Source: Viscum album (Eukaryota; Streptophyta; Magnoliopsida; Santalales; Viscaceae). Taken from it: a stretch of DNA of 64,000 bases. Position numbers and translations under genes: made by a program. The notes under the pieces were generated by a model that made no database searches, was not told where the DNA came from, and saw nothing but the letters and a program-made list of their open reading frames with translations. This document shows, in pieces, positions 1-12,085 of this stretch; the stretch's first letter is position 1; every line of letters begins with the position of its first letter. Where the stretch lies: NCBI GenBank assembly GCA_963277665.1, contig OY728136.1, positions 809,187,123 to 809,251,122 of the forward strand, given 5' to 3'.

Positions 1-1572
1 TTATTAATATTTTTGAATTAAATATTAATTTTACTTTAAAGGGGTTTCTATGTTCGATGGCATACCAAATATGCAACAACAGGTTTCTTTGAAATCTTAA
101 GCTTCACACTAATAATATAATATTATTATTATTAAATGGTAATTAACGCCTAGCCATTGTATTGGTGGGAATGAACAGAACTAACTACAATATAATTATA
201 CATTTTTTTAAATTTTTTTACATTTATTCCATAAAAGTTAAAGGCTTAAAATGTGAATGAATCTAATTTTAAGCATAATTTACTTTAAAAGGTTGATTTA
301 CCACCTTTTAATGGAGAAACCTATTTAAATAGAGTTTTGGTCACTTTTATATGTTCTATTTGACAAAATAAAATTCTTATTTAGAATTGGGACATCAAAA
401 TTTACTTTGGGTAAATTTTTGGAATTTTTCTGATAAAATTCATTTTTTGATGAATTGTGGAAAATACTGTATTTTAATTTAAAAATTCCTTTTAATATAA
501 TTTATTTATATGGTTAGATTATATTTTTAATTAGTTTTAAAGTTTAATTAGATTATATTTTTATCATTTCATCCAATTTTGGTCATTGGAATTAATTTCA
601 CTTTGAAATTGGATATAAACAAGTGTCAATCTTTTGATAGCTAATATTTCTAAAAAACACAATTTTTGTTTTGACAACGAGAATTAATTTTAAATTAATA
701 AATCCAACTTATATCTTTTAAATTTAGTGAAATAGAAATCATTTTTGAATTTGCAATATCAAATATATCTTACGCAAAAATTTTGGTATTTTTCTGAAAA
801 ACTTCAATTTTTGATGAATAGTGAAACCATTAAGTAGTAGTTAAAAACTGGCTTTTTCATTTAAATGAAATTTTATCAATTATGTGAATTGAATTTCGAA
901 AATCTTACATACATGGTTGTTATTAGTTAAAAATTTGTTTCAATAAGATGAAAATAGTTTTTGATGAATAGTAAATTTTGACTTTTATTTACCGTAGTTA
1001 AAGGTATATAGGATAATTCAATGTAAAAAAGAATATCATAATAATAAAAAATTACCTTAAAATTTTTCCTAACCTTATTGGATGAGTCATGGACGGCCAT
1101 GGTCATCCTTGGGTATATTTTGGGACCCCATGGAGCCACATAAGAGTGATAATGACACTTTATTTTAATTAACTTAATGTAAAGGAAAAAATGACATAAA
1201 CAAATATCTGTTAGTAAATTAATTTTTACATATGGTTATATAAGTTATCTCTACGACTATAAATATTATTTGGAAATATAAAACTATTTCAAAAATCATT
1301 TTATTTTTTTATAATTTTTATACATCAAATAAATTAAATTATTTATGACACAATAATGATGCATTGTTTACCTCATTAATAAATGATTTAAATAAATAAT
1401 ATTATAAAGAATAAAAAATATTCAAAAAATTTTCAATTATTATTGGATGATTTTATTTCAACCATGATTCATCTTATATTCAACTTTAATTAGTTTTGGA
1501 CCTTTAGAAACTAAAAATAATTATATAATAAAATAATATTTTCACACTTTCCTAAAGAACCCCTCCTCCCCC

Positions 1573-1790
1573 TTATAAAAATCCTTCACCTCTAACCCAT
1601 TACTCACACCTCTCAAGCCCCTTGGCTCATCAAACCTCTTTAAAAATAATCTCTCAAGATCCCTCTATTCCTTATAAAAGCCTTACCTTAGGCATAAGGC
1701 ACTTCAAGAAACCCTTTTGATTCAAACCAAATGGAGTTACCCTATTTAAAGGAGATTAAAGAAAGAACGGGTCAAGTCGGACAAGAGGTA
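1573..1790 (+). promoter_or_regulatory. LTR core promoter and leader with splice donor (copy C)
   Basis: A TATA box (TTATAAAAA, from 1573) follows a CT-rich stretch. About 215 bp downstream lies GAG|GTAAGGGA (GT at 1788-1789). Copy A has the same spacing (TATA 4734, GT 4949), and copy B has a decayed TATA-like TTACAAAAA near 18515 with GT at 18734. The shared spacing suggests a transcription start and spliced leader inherited from the ancestral LTR. Function today is unlikely given the decay. Confidence 0.45.
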
Positions 1791-2216
1791 AGGGAATCCG
1801 TCTAAATCTCCTTTCATTGAGGCGTATTTTGTTTTATACCAGAAATTATTTTATATTTTTTATAAACACTTTTAACATATCATTTCATTCGAAGGGAATA
1901 TTTTTCTACGAGGTGTTTTACGAAATGACAAAAAAAATGTTTCTTTTAACGTAAGTAGTGACAATGACCTTTTCCGCCGCTGCGAGTATTATTTTATCTT
2001 TTTCTTCCTTAACAAGACGTAGTGTTTTTTTAAGGAAAATAAATACTATATACTCCTTTTACATATTTTGGTATTGAAAATGGTTGTGAGAAAAATTTTA
2101 TTATTTCAATATCTTGAAACGATATATTGTGATTGAAATGTGGAAATGTTATCTTTCCATTATTCTTGTTTTATGTGTTATAGTTATTGGGAATTGTTTA
2201 CGTATACAAATGGTTC

Positions 2217-2625
2217 CAAAACTAGAAAATTAGGCTACTACCAAAGACCAATAGCCATGGTTTTCAAACCGTGTATATAAGTGGCTATATCCACAGTTTT
2301 AAAATAGTGTCTATAAGTGGATATAGCCATAGTTTTTGTGGCCTATTGCCACGATTCTAAAACTGTGGCAATAGGCCAGTTATCGTGGCCTATGGCCACA
2401 ATTTTCAAAACCATGGAAATAGGTTGTGGCTATATCCACGGTTATGTGGCCTATAGCCACAGTTTTAGAACCATGGCTATAGGACACTTTTTTCAATGTC
2501 CTATTGCCACAGTTTTTCAAAACCGTGGCAATAGGGTTCTCGCGCTTTGGCGGGAAAAAAATTTCCCACAAAAAAATTAACGTGAAGACCTACCACCATG
2601 GTTTTGAGGATATTCCCATAGTTTA

Positions 2626-2657
<32 letters not shown>

Positions 2658-3060
2658 CCTGTAATGTCACTCTCTGTAGTGGTAAGTACTCAGGTTCATA
2701 GAGAAAAGGTGCAGGGATCGAAACCTGCTGTTGACCTTTTTTATTTAGGATATTTCCATGGTTTAACAAGGCTATATCCATGGTTAAAACCATGTAAATA
2801 GCTTCTTATAGCCACGTTTTAAACCGTGGCCATAGGTCAACTGCCACGGTGGCAGTGTTTAATACTTATTGCCACATTCTTCAAATCTGTGGCCATATGC
2901 AGCAATTGCCATGGTTAAAACCATGGAAATAGGCTGGGACCTACTGCCATGGAGATAGCAGCCACGGTTGTCCAAAACCATGGTTTTAGCCTATAGACAT
3001 GATTTAGGGGCCTATTTCCACAGTTTTGAACTGTGGAAATAGGTCTTTTTTCTAGTTGTG
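2217..3060. mobile_element. CACTA-derived MITE (CACTA-1)
   Basis: An 844-bp non-autonomous DNA element. The left end reads CAAAACTAGAAAA and the right end, read inward, CACAACTAGAAAA, a near-perfect terminal inverted repeat of the CACTA type. A 3-bp duplication TTC lies on both sides (2214-2216 and 3061-3063), the size expected for CACTA. The interior is almost entirely short inverted motifs of the kind GCCACAGTTTT / AAACTGTGGC, which are subterminal transposase-binding repeats. It has no coding capacity; the short ORFs on both strands come from the palindromic repeats. It sits in LTR copy C and contains a tRNA-like insert near 2660-2740. Confidence 0.85.
2660..2740 (+). repeat. tRNA-like (SINE-type) insert inside CACTA-1
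   Basis: This stretch breaks the palindromic repeats of CACTA-1 and follows a (TA)n run at 2631-2657. It holds an A-box-like block (TAGTGGTAAGTACTCAGG, 2677-2694) and, 20 bp further on, a B-box-like block (GGATCGAAACC, 2715-2725) inside a GCAGG/CCTGC stem. That is a pol III promoter arrangement. Acceptor-arm pairing is poor and the T loop is one base too long, so it is more likely a tRNA-derived SINE head or a relic than a working tRNA gene. No clear target duplication was found. Confidence 0.4.
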
Positions 3061-4733
3061 TTCCGTGATAAACCCGGGGCAGGTGAGCCCAAGATAGCTC
3101 TCCAATGCATTGGGTAACGTGACAGAGGTAAACAAGAATGTTTCTCCTAAGAGATTTAGGGAATATACTGTGATAGGTATTCCAATTGTAACTCCCTACA
3201 TAGTTGTGAAAGCTACAACATAAGTATGTTATGGACGCCACAAGTTACCTTTATGATTTGTGTTTACTATTTAAATCTTATGATTTCATGAGGTATGTTA
3301 AAGAGCTTAAGTTATGTATGAATTGATAAACTAATGTTTTCTTTATTTGTTTTATAAACCTTACTGAGTTTTTTATGCTCATCCCATGTTTTGAAATGTT
3401 TTTCACAGGTCTAAAATATGAATAGGGTCAAGGATGGGATCAAGGAAAAGTCATGTTGTCTAAAACATGGGACTAGACATGACACTTTTTTTCAAGAGTT
3501 TTTATTTTGTGAAAAAAATGGGAACAGAGTAGAAGTGTCTACTTTATAACTTTTTCGATTAAATGTAATAGTTATGAATTAAATCTTTAAAACTCTAAAC
3601 CTGAAAAGATCCCCAATGTGAATTATTCATTTAATTCAAGATTATGTAATGTTTAAGGATGAGTCCTCATAATAAGTATGAATTTATAATTTATGAAACC
3701 CTTATATAAGAATAAATATGTATTTTTAAAATTGGATTTATAATTTAAAAAAAATATTTTTAATTTATAAACCCATATTGGAATTTTTGAACCTAATATA
3801 GTTTTTAAAAAAAATTGATTTTAATACATTAAACATTTAGTATTTTAAAATTATTTTTTACAAATTATATAATTTTAATATAATTAAATTACTTCCAATT
3901 TTTGATTCATTATGTAAAAATGATATTAGGGTCAATGTTTTGGATTTTTCAAATATAAGTTATTTTTAGATAAATAGTCAAAAGACTATTTTTTTCAAAG
4001 ATAGTGATTTTTATTACTTTATCATTATATAAATGAGATTTGTAACTTTATAAAATATTTTAATAGATTTAAAGAATAATTTTATTCATTTTGAATATTT
4101 TTTATTAAATTTATAAAACATTTGTTTAACCTTGTAAAATATAAGTAATATTTTAATTCTAATACAATAATTTGGCCTTTTCAATTAATTAAAAATTATT
4201 TTGGTAAAATTAAATTTTTTACTGATTTTAAATCCATGTAATATTAATTTTTTTATAATAAAACAATTTATTTCATGAAAATAAAAACATTTATAATCTT
4301 ATCCCATACTTAAATTTTAAGCTTAAAATGTACTTTCTCTAAAAAATGACTTTTACACGTTATGTGTGATAATACAAAAATTAATTTCCCTAACTCTTAG
4401 AAATTTTATTTTTAACAAATATTTCTATATTGAAAATAAAAACTTTCAAAATTTTAAATAATTTTAATTTTAATTTTTTCCATAATATTTATTTATCATG
4501 GGTGAAAGTGGAGTTACCACAATATGGGTAAATTATGGGAAAGGTGGTTTAACATATTGAAAAAAGTAAAAACACATTGAAAACATGTTTGATATTAGAT
4601 GGTGGAGAGAGTATTGAGAATATATATTTCCCCACACCATTATAATCCTTGTTTTGAGCCTTCTTACTTGAATAATGGACTAATATTATTAAAAAATATT
4701 GAGTTTTTTTACAAAGTTTTACTTTTCTTCACT

Positions 4734-4955
4734 TATAAAAAGAGATCATATCCTCCCCATTTCTCACCCATTCTAAAGCTTTGGATTAACCAAAACTCTA
4801 CCCTAGTATCTCCTCAATTCACTCCCCTTAACATTTAATCCTTTGTATTACCAAAATACCATTCTAATTAATATTAAGGTGTTACCCTAGGGGTAACCTC
4901 TATGGGAAAAGAATTTATGCCCAAGTTTATAATACATTCGAATATGAGGTAATGG
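4734..4955 (+). promoter_or_regulatory. LTR core promoter and leader with splice donor (copy A)
   Basis: A TATA box (TATAAAAAG) at 4734 is followed 215 bp later by GAG|GTAATGGA (GT at 4949-4950). The sequence past the donor, TATACCTCCTTCATGA, is almost the same in copy B (18747 onward). A matching acceptor-like site lies at 6146-6147. Interpretation: an intron within the LTR/leader of the ancestral element. Confidence 0.4.
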
Positions 4956-5656
4956 ATATTCTATACCTCCTTCATGACTTATCGATAATGCATTGTATTT
5001 ATTTTTCTACATTTTTTGAAATATTATTCTCATTAAATTCTTATATTTTTGTATATATATCCCTTGTATATTTACCTATTTAAATATCCTTTTCATTGAT
5101 AGTGTTATACAATTTTTCAGTTCCCATATAAATTACACATTTAAAGTATACTAAATTTATAATAAATTACTTATTTATTTTCTCATGTGAAGAATAATAC
5201 CCATAAAATATTTTAAAACCAAAAATAAATTATAAAAGAACTCATTATTTTATAGAAAAAATCTCAGTTTAATTCTAGTTTTATGAAAAACAATAATCTT
5301 TTTTCTTCTTTAAAAATATTCTTACTAATTTTATAAATCATCGCCCAAGTTGTTCATTTTTATTCTTTATTCTCTTAAATCCTTATCATTAATTTTCTAT
5401 ATTAGTACTAAATTTATAATACCTATTTCCTTTTTTCAATTACCAAATTAAAAATCAATTTAATTCCTTATTCTCTTGGGAATCCTTATGATTTAGCTTT
5501 TCATTATGCCTTGAATCAGAATTATGAAACTTACTTCCTCCTCTTGGGTTTGGTCATTCTAATAGTTTATACATGGTTTATTTTCATCATGAGTCATGCA
5601 TAAGTAAGATTTTAATTATTTTAATGGTTGGCACATCATTTTATATTCATCAAATT

Positions 5657-5981
5657 CATTGGGTAAATATTTATATCTCATAATATGTTATGTATGGGAT
5701 TGGGGAGGCAACCTAATCCACTATAGGACTTTTTCCACATTGTATGGTGCACAAGCGGTTTTCCTAAGAACACTATGTTATGTGATAGGTGAGGTAAGAA
5801 TTATATATATCTTCAATGCATTGGGTAAATATTTATATCTCATGAGATGTTATTTAAGGTATTATGGATTAAATTAAATCCATCATGGGACTTTTTAAAC
5901 ATTATGATTATGGTCTAGAGAGTTACCATTGACTTATGTTTATGATGTCATGTATTATGTTTCTTATACATATTACATCAT
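5657..5981 (+). repeat. Tandem duplication in LTR copy A, about 162 bp
   Basis: The string CATTGGGTAAATATTTATAT starts at 5657 and again at 5819, and the flanks stay similar through GGGACTTTTT-type ends. Copy B has the equivalent pair starting near 19438 and 19602, so the duplication predates the split of A and B. Confidence 0.7.
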
Positions 5982-6993
5982 TCCATGATCCTATGATTTC
6001 ATTTCCTTATTCCATGTTTACATGATTATGGTCATTCTCTTTATGATATCATGGCATTCTTATTTACAATAATTTTATTCTTTATTTCTATGTTTATTCC
6101 CTTGATGAGATTTTTACCTTACACTTTTTTTATGTATTTTTTCCTAGGTAATCCTATGAAGTTTTATAAAATACATGGGGGTTAGGAGCACTATGTGAAG
6201 TTTTAAATAAAGATTATGTATTTACATTAAAAATGATATAATTAAGTTTCAAATAATTCAAATATACTAGACATATTGATCCTTATCTTTCAATTGTTGG
6301 ATAAGTATGTTAAGAATCCATGTATAATATATGTTTAAGGATTGGTTCACTTTAGATATTATCAGAGAAAGGTCTAGTTATTTGTGTATATTAGGATGAA
6401 ATAACATTAATAAAAATCCTAGGGGATAATACTAGGTAAATGATAACATCCTAAAAAATTGAATGTTTTGATTATGTGGTTTTTATAGAAATTATAGATT
6501 TTTTTGGATACTGAAAAGTGGATGTGTATATTACACAAATAAGCTTAGTGTAAATAACCCTAAAAGGTTTTGTTTGAGAATTAACACTATAATCACTATA
6601 ATTCATGATGAGTGAGACTAAAACTCTACACCTGGAAGGAAACTGTAGGTGGATATTCTTTGGTTGATCATATACTCTTTATAAACCACTATTATGGATT
6701 GATTCCAAGGTTATTTTGAGAGATTAGGTTAAGATATATGATAAAACTCATCTTAAAGTAAACTATGATTAGTCAATAATGATATAGATTAAACCAAGGA
6801 TGATATAATTTGATCTTTGAATGATACTGTTTTAAAAAATAGTAATATAGTTTGAAATAAGAGAATTATATGCTAACATTATGGTATTATAAAGTGAGGC
6901 ATCTTAAATTAAAATTTCCATTTAGTTATCTTGGATAATTCTCTTATGATGATAATTCTTCATCACTTATGTTAAAACCTTTTAGTTTTTTTA

Positions 6994-7520
6994 ATGGCTA
7001 GGACTATAAGAAACCAAGTTAACAGTAAGTGTGAGTGACAATACAATGATTATCTAAATGATCAACCCTTTGAAGTGAGAGCCATAATGAGAAATATAGT
7101 GATTATACCAAACCTACTGTCATGAAATATGATTAACCATTTGAGTATATTTGAAATTTTAAACCCACTAAATATTATAAGGATAGTTTCTCCTGAGAAA
7201 TTTAGTGATTAATATAGTGAGGGAAAGAATATTCAGCATTATAAATGTCAATAATGTTGGAAGAATGACCAAGGGAATTACTTCAACAGGACTGGAAGAC
7301 GATTTACTTGTCGTAAATTAGGGCATCGAGAAAAAAGATTTCAAGGGGAAGATAATGATACAATTAATGAAGATAATGTTCTTCCTATGATCCACTAATG
7401 ATTCAATGTTTTAAATATGATCAATTTGCGAACTATGAAACCCAAAGCACCAACCCAAGGGTTAATGATATGAATGATACTAACCACCTCCTAGGTCATG
7501 GGAATAAATAAAATTATATG
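6994..7520 (+). pseudogene. Decayed gypsy gag remnant (copy A)
   Basis: The frame opens with ATG at 6994 and a basic start (MARTIRNQVNSK). It runs through several stops to a degenerate CCHC zinc-knuckle region near 7240-7340 (KCQ.CWKNDQGNYF, then FTCRKLGHREKRF), followed by a second Cys-type remnant near 7410 (CFKYDQFANYE). The parallel copy at 58302-58760 has the same order with different lesions, which supports the reading. In a working element this protein would form the virus-like particle shell and bind the RNA. Stops, frameshifts and lost Cys/His residues make it non-functional. The rest of this copy is cut off by gypsy-2 at 7645. Confidence 0.6.
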
Positions 7521-7649
7521 AAATTATTGATATTAAGGTAGATAGTGATCCTTCACTCATGATATCTGATGTCTGATGTCATGTAAGATTTCACCTATTT
7601 GGTATTGAGCTATAAATAAAAAAATTGTAGGTATAATTATTATATCCAT

Positions 7650-10587
7650 TATCACGAACCAAATCTGGTCACCACCGAAACCAGTGCCAAACCTAGCCCG
7701 TGACAAGGCCCAAAGGGCGTTCCCGATCCCCATGGGCTGGCACAAGTGCCCGAGTATCATAAAATGATAATTGGGAACGATTTACCTGAGATTATAAACT
7801 TAAAACAACAAAAGAATCCAATAAAATGAATCTGGATTTTTCAAACCAAACAATCTTTTACAAAAATTCAGAACTGAATTACATAGCTTAAAAAAACTAA
7901 AAAAGACTATACCAAAGGTACAAACCCAAAATGAAATATCCCAAGAACCCTCATGGCATGGGGCACCACCCTCAAGCCATCTTCGCAAGACTTCACCACC
8001 AAGGACCTGCTAGAAACCCGAACCACTCAAACAAAAAAAATTGTACCCAACCTGCAACAACAAAAATAACCAAGTCTACTTACAACCAAAGGTGTAAGTA
8101 GGGTGTGAGCCAATTCCCAGTAGGATACCACCACTAAGAGATTCCATGCGATAAACATTCATAGATGAAAAGCATGCAAGTTTTCAAAAACATGTAATTT
8201 CTAGTTAAAATTTCTAAAAGATGCAAATTAAAAAAAAATCAGTTTTCAAGTGGGATAATTTAAAGAATAAACACTTTTAAAATAAATAACAAGGATACTG
8301 AATTTTCCATACACTCATACCATATGCCGACGATAAGCACAAAATATTTAGTGAGCACAAGCAATGGGAAATAACCCCTAGGCACTAGCTAGTTGTGGGT
8401 CCCAGGTACCTCGTATCTCGGTGAGAGTAACCATCACAAATATCCATTCTCATTCATGGTCCACTAGTAGGGTACATACCCATAACCTAGTGTTCCCCAA
8501 TCATCATCATCATAATTTAGTTAGAGTTGTAAGCGTCGATCTTGCTAAGTGAAACTGAGGCCAAACCCCACGGATTCATTAGCAAACTAGTACACGTCCA
8601 CCCACCTAGATACCCGGGTTTTCCCTTTGTGCTCAAATGAGTTCAAGAAGTCAATGAATATAATATTCACAAGAAAATAATATTTTCATATCATAAATTC
8701 ACCAAACAGCCCACATGTATACAACACAAGTCACAAAAGTCCACTTTTCATTCAAATTGATTTTGAAATCTGACTCACACCAAAATAGCCCACAACACTT
8801 TTCACATTTCTTTAACACTTCCACAAATTAATTAAACAATTTTATAAAACCAATCCAATATATTAAAACTCTCATAACAGCCCACTCACTTTTTACATAA
8901 CACCCCTTTTACCTTCAAAATCATTTTATCATTAAACGTACACGACAGAGCCCACAAACAAGTTTCGCTCCAACATCACAATTTAATAAAACATTAAAGA
9001 AATTTACAAAACATTCTAAAAATATTTGAGATGTTAAAACATCACTTCATCATTTAAAACCCCATAATACGTGAAAAAATATACCAAACAGTACATATGC
9101 ACCCTTTTCCCACTTTGTTTAACCAACTAAATCATTTACAATTTTCATAAAAAGAACCCAATTGGTGAAAATATGTCTTGCACAAAAAAACTCATTTCAA
9201 AAACCTATTTTTAAATCAAAATCACACCAATCTCTTACCAAAACATAATTGTAATCCCAATCAACATGTAATAATCTACTTTCAAATGTTATATAATCAC
9301 CTTGAACAATATCGCAAAAGATACAGATTAGAACACACAAATCCATAAAAAAAACTTTCAAAGAGTATAACAAGGTTACACACATAAAACCCATTAAAAG
9401 ACCATCATTTTTAGGCCCACATGACACTATATTATTACCCAACCAAAATTGTAAGCCCCGTTCAACAACTATTAAATCACTTCCACGTTTTACAAAACTA
9501 CTACAAGAGATAACACAAGAAATACATTTGAAAAATACATACTTCAAACAAAAATGTAACGTTAATAACAAATGCTTTACTATTGATACCAAAAATGGTT
9601 TTCGCATAATAAAAAGCATATAAGTAACATGAAAATTTACTTAAACAAGCAAACTAACTCATCATTAAATGGTTACCCATGGAATCACCTACCGAATGTG
9701 TCGAAACCCTCAAATATTGGGGCGAAACATCAACCGCACGACCGCCGCACCTCAAGGAAATTAAAAGAAACCTAAAACCTCAATATTTCACCCAAAATAC
9801 AGTAATTTATAACCTATTCATGAACCCTAACTTCTGTAATTTTTTATAATTCAAGAATTAGGGAATAAACCCTAAGAAATTTGAAAGAGGAAAGAAATAA
9901 ACTCACCTACTTGAAGTATCCTGAATTAATCACTCCAAAAACAATAATTTCTGAAATTGAAAACAGCCAAAATTTAGGGATTATTCTAAAAAGATTTATG
10001 AGGTAATTTAGGAACTGGAATGGAGGGAAAATAGTAAGGATTGAGAGAGTTAAGAAGGGATGAAGTCACATCTTCAATTCTGGCCGATTTGAGACACCCT
10101 ATGAAGATCAGACCTAATTCTCGATTTCAAAGAGCTCCAAGTAGGGGGTAAAGGCAATGGGAGCGTGCCTGGGTTTCTTAGGGTCGTGAGGGAGGTGGAA
10201 TCACCGAAATATCCATTATATTTAATAAGATATTAAATCATTAAAGAAACATTTTAAAACTGAAAAATGGGCTCTCGGGTTGGCCCAATTATTAAATAAA
10301 AACCCAAATCCTCTATGATTATGGATTTATAGAGGCTCCAAATTTATATTTTGGTGTTAATATGTCAGAGGAGACCATTTAGGAATTTGAATGGGTGAAA
10401 AATATTAAAAAATGAAAAAGTTATAAAAGAAACAAAATTTATTTTTAAATCTGGAATTGGGCTCATGGTTTGGCCCAATTCATAAAAACTCATATATTCC
10501 TCCATAAAACCTTTGGAAACCCTTCAAAATAAAGCATGAATGGAAAATAAATGAAATTTAACTTCAAAATAATTCATTTATGTGGTA
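7650..10587 (-). repeat. gypsy-2 3' LTR
   Basis: A 2,938-bp direct repeat of 13641-16575. It opens TATCACGAACC, expected TGTCACGAACC, so one terminal base is mutated. It holds no gene. The 140-codon minus-strand ORF at 9197-9619 has no intact equivalent in the other LTR and is treated as chance. Confidence 0.9.
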
Positions 10588-11809
10588 ATTATCCCCACCA
10601 TGAAAACTTTCCATCCCCAAAAAGCTACAGAAAGGCCAGATACAAACTCCAAACCCAACTGATAAACCAAGATGTACTCCCTTTCCAGGTTTTGCCCCCA
10701 AAGGCCAAAACACCTCCAGTGATCAATTAAGGAAGGAATACTTCAAAACAAAAACATACACCACTTTCCTGAAACAATCAATCACATTCAGGCTTTATCC
10801 CAAAGGAAAACTCCTCAAACACTATCTGAACAAGACTCAAGCAATTCACTCAAACGAACAACAACATCGAACAAGGTTACACATACCTTGCTATAACTAA
10901 ACCATTGGCCCTCTCCAATCTTAATAGTTACCAAAGTAAGATTCAGGTAGCTTGATAGATCTGAACGAGACTACCTACCACCAATCCATGACCATGGATA
11001 ATTCTATGTTATTGGTACAGGGAAAAAAAATAGGCTCCCCACCATAAGAACAAACCATCTTAATCGACCAGCATGGGCTGGTATAGAAAGACCCCAAAAT
11101 ATAAATTGTTGGGACGACCACATGGTTAGTCTCCATGGTTTGGGAAACCGTGAACTAATAGTGGATATTCTTCTATCTACATGGTTTTTTTTGGGCATGG
11201 TCACTAATAACCAAGTGCAAACCGTGTGGTCAACCTGTCTAGCCAAACTTCATACCTTTCTCTAAAGACTCAATGGAAACCAAAGGGGGGGAATAACATT
11301 GGGCGATGACATGGGTACAAGGTCCTCCACCTATTTCCACCGAACATGAACAGTAGAATAAATATGATGACATCATAGGTTTAAACTCTTCTTATCTTTC
11401 ATATTGAGGATAGGACTTTGCACAAGGGTTTAAATGACCCTATGATTTTCCCTGACTACGAGCCAGCTCCTCTCCGAGACTTATGGCTGGAGCTAAAATG
11501 ATTGAAGCATATTCGGCCTCATAGTTAGGCTTTGGAAACCCCCTGAATGAGAATTCTTCTTTCATTGCAAACAACAACTACACCGCAATCCCCGATAAGT
11601 TTTTCCAAGACATAACACATTCCAAACTCACTTTAACCTAACTTGATATTTCACTAAAACAAGGGATTAGAAGATGTACACACATCACACCTTGTTTGTT
11701 CAGGTGAGAAACAATAAAAGTAAAGAACACTTATACTCACCTTCCTCTAAAATGGAATATTTTTTATGTTTTTTTCAAGGGAGACATTCTCCCAACATAA
11801 TAGAGACTC

Positions 11810-12085
11810 TCATATGATTGCCCAACTTTCACCTTTACAGTCAATCGAGCACATGACATCACAAGGCATCACTGAACATGACCATTGCAACTGATATAAA
11901 CAATGAATAGAGAGGGAATTGTACAACATCCCCAAACAACACACAATTCTAGAAAGTGGCCATAATATCCTCTCATGACCAGATTTCCCACACTGGTAGT
12001 TTAACATGAAATCCTTCTTCAAAGAGACTATGAAGGACCAAGAGTTCCTCTTAGACACTATCCAAATACTCATCCATGCTGACAA
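11810..12085 (-). pseudogene. gag zinc-knuckle remnant in gypsy-2
   Basis: The 91-codon minus-strand frame contains YQCGKSGHERILWPL, which fits a retroviral-type CCHC knuckle (C-x2-C-x4-H-x4-C) with the first and last Cys lost. It lies about 1.6 kb downstream of the PBS, the usual place for the gag C-terminus in plant chromoviruses. Flanking frames are broken. No other gag motif is recognisable in this copy. Confidence 0.5.

Larger units (their letters stand above)
1..3657 (+). repeat. Degenerate LTR-like sequence, copy C
   Basis: This AT-rich stretch has no coding capacity. Its layout matches copies A (3660-6993) and B (about 17000-20683): repeated short motifs of the type TTTTTGATGAATAGTG near 440-970, a TATA box, a leader ending in GAG|GTAAGG at 1788, and a pyrimidine tract plus acceptor-like CAG at 3406-3408. 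That is the layout of a long plant gypsy LTR with its leader. It is interrupted by the MITE at 2217-3060. The left end probably lies outside the window and the right border with copy A is approximate. The short ORFs here are spurious. The family is inferred from similarity to copies A and B, which lead into gypsy gag remnants. Confidence 0.5.
3660..6993 (+). repeat. Degenerate LTR-like sequence and leader, copy A
   Basis: Copy A matches copy B along its length, although both are decayed. Shared landmarks are 'AAGTATGAATT...GAAAC' (3676 / 17461), 'TTTAATACATTAAACATTT' (3819 / 17610), a GTGGAGTT(A/G)CCA block (4508 / 18293), 'TACTTGAATAATGGA' (4667 / 18449), the splice donor (4949 / 18734) and an acceptor-like TTTTTTCCTAG (6137-6147). 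It leads into a gag remnant at 6994. The LTR/internal border cannot be placed because no clear primer-binding site survives. I see no gene in it. Confidence 0.55.

Noticed and set aside
2670..2740. Functional tRNA gene
   Set aside because: Acceptor-stem pairing is weak and the T loop is too long. Only a tRNA-like relic or SINE head is supported.
2317..3241. ORFs on both strands within and near CACTA-1
   Set aside because: They arise from the palindromic GCCACAGTTTT-type repeats and translate to repeated TVAIG-like words on both strands.
9197..9619. 140-codon minus-strand ORF
   Set aside because: It lies wholly inside the gypsy-2 3' LTR. The matching stretch of the 5' LTR (about 15190-15610) does not keep the frame, and no motif is present.
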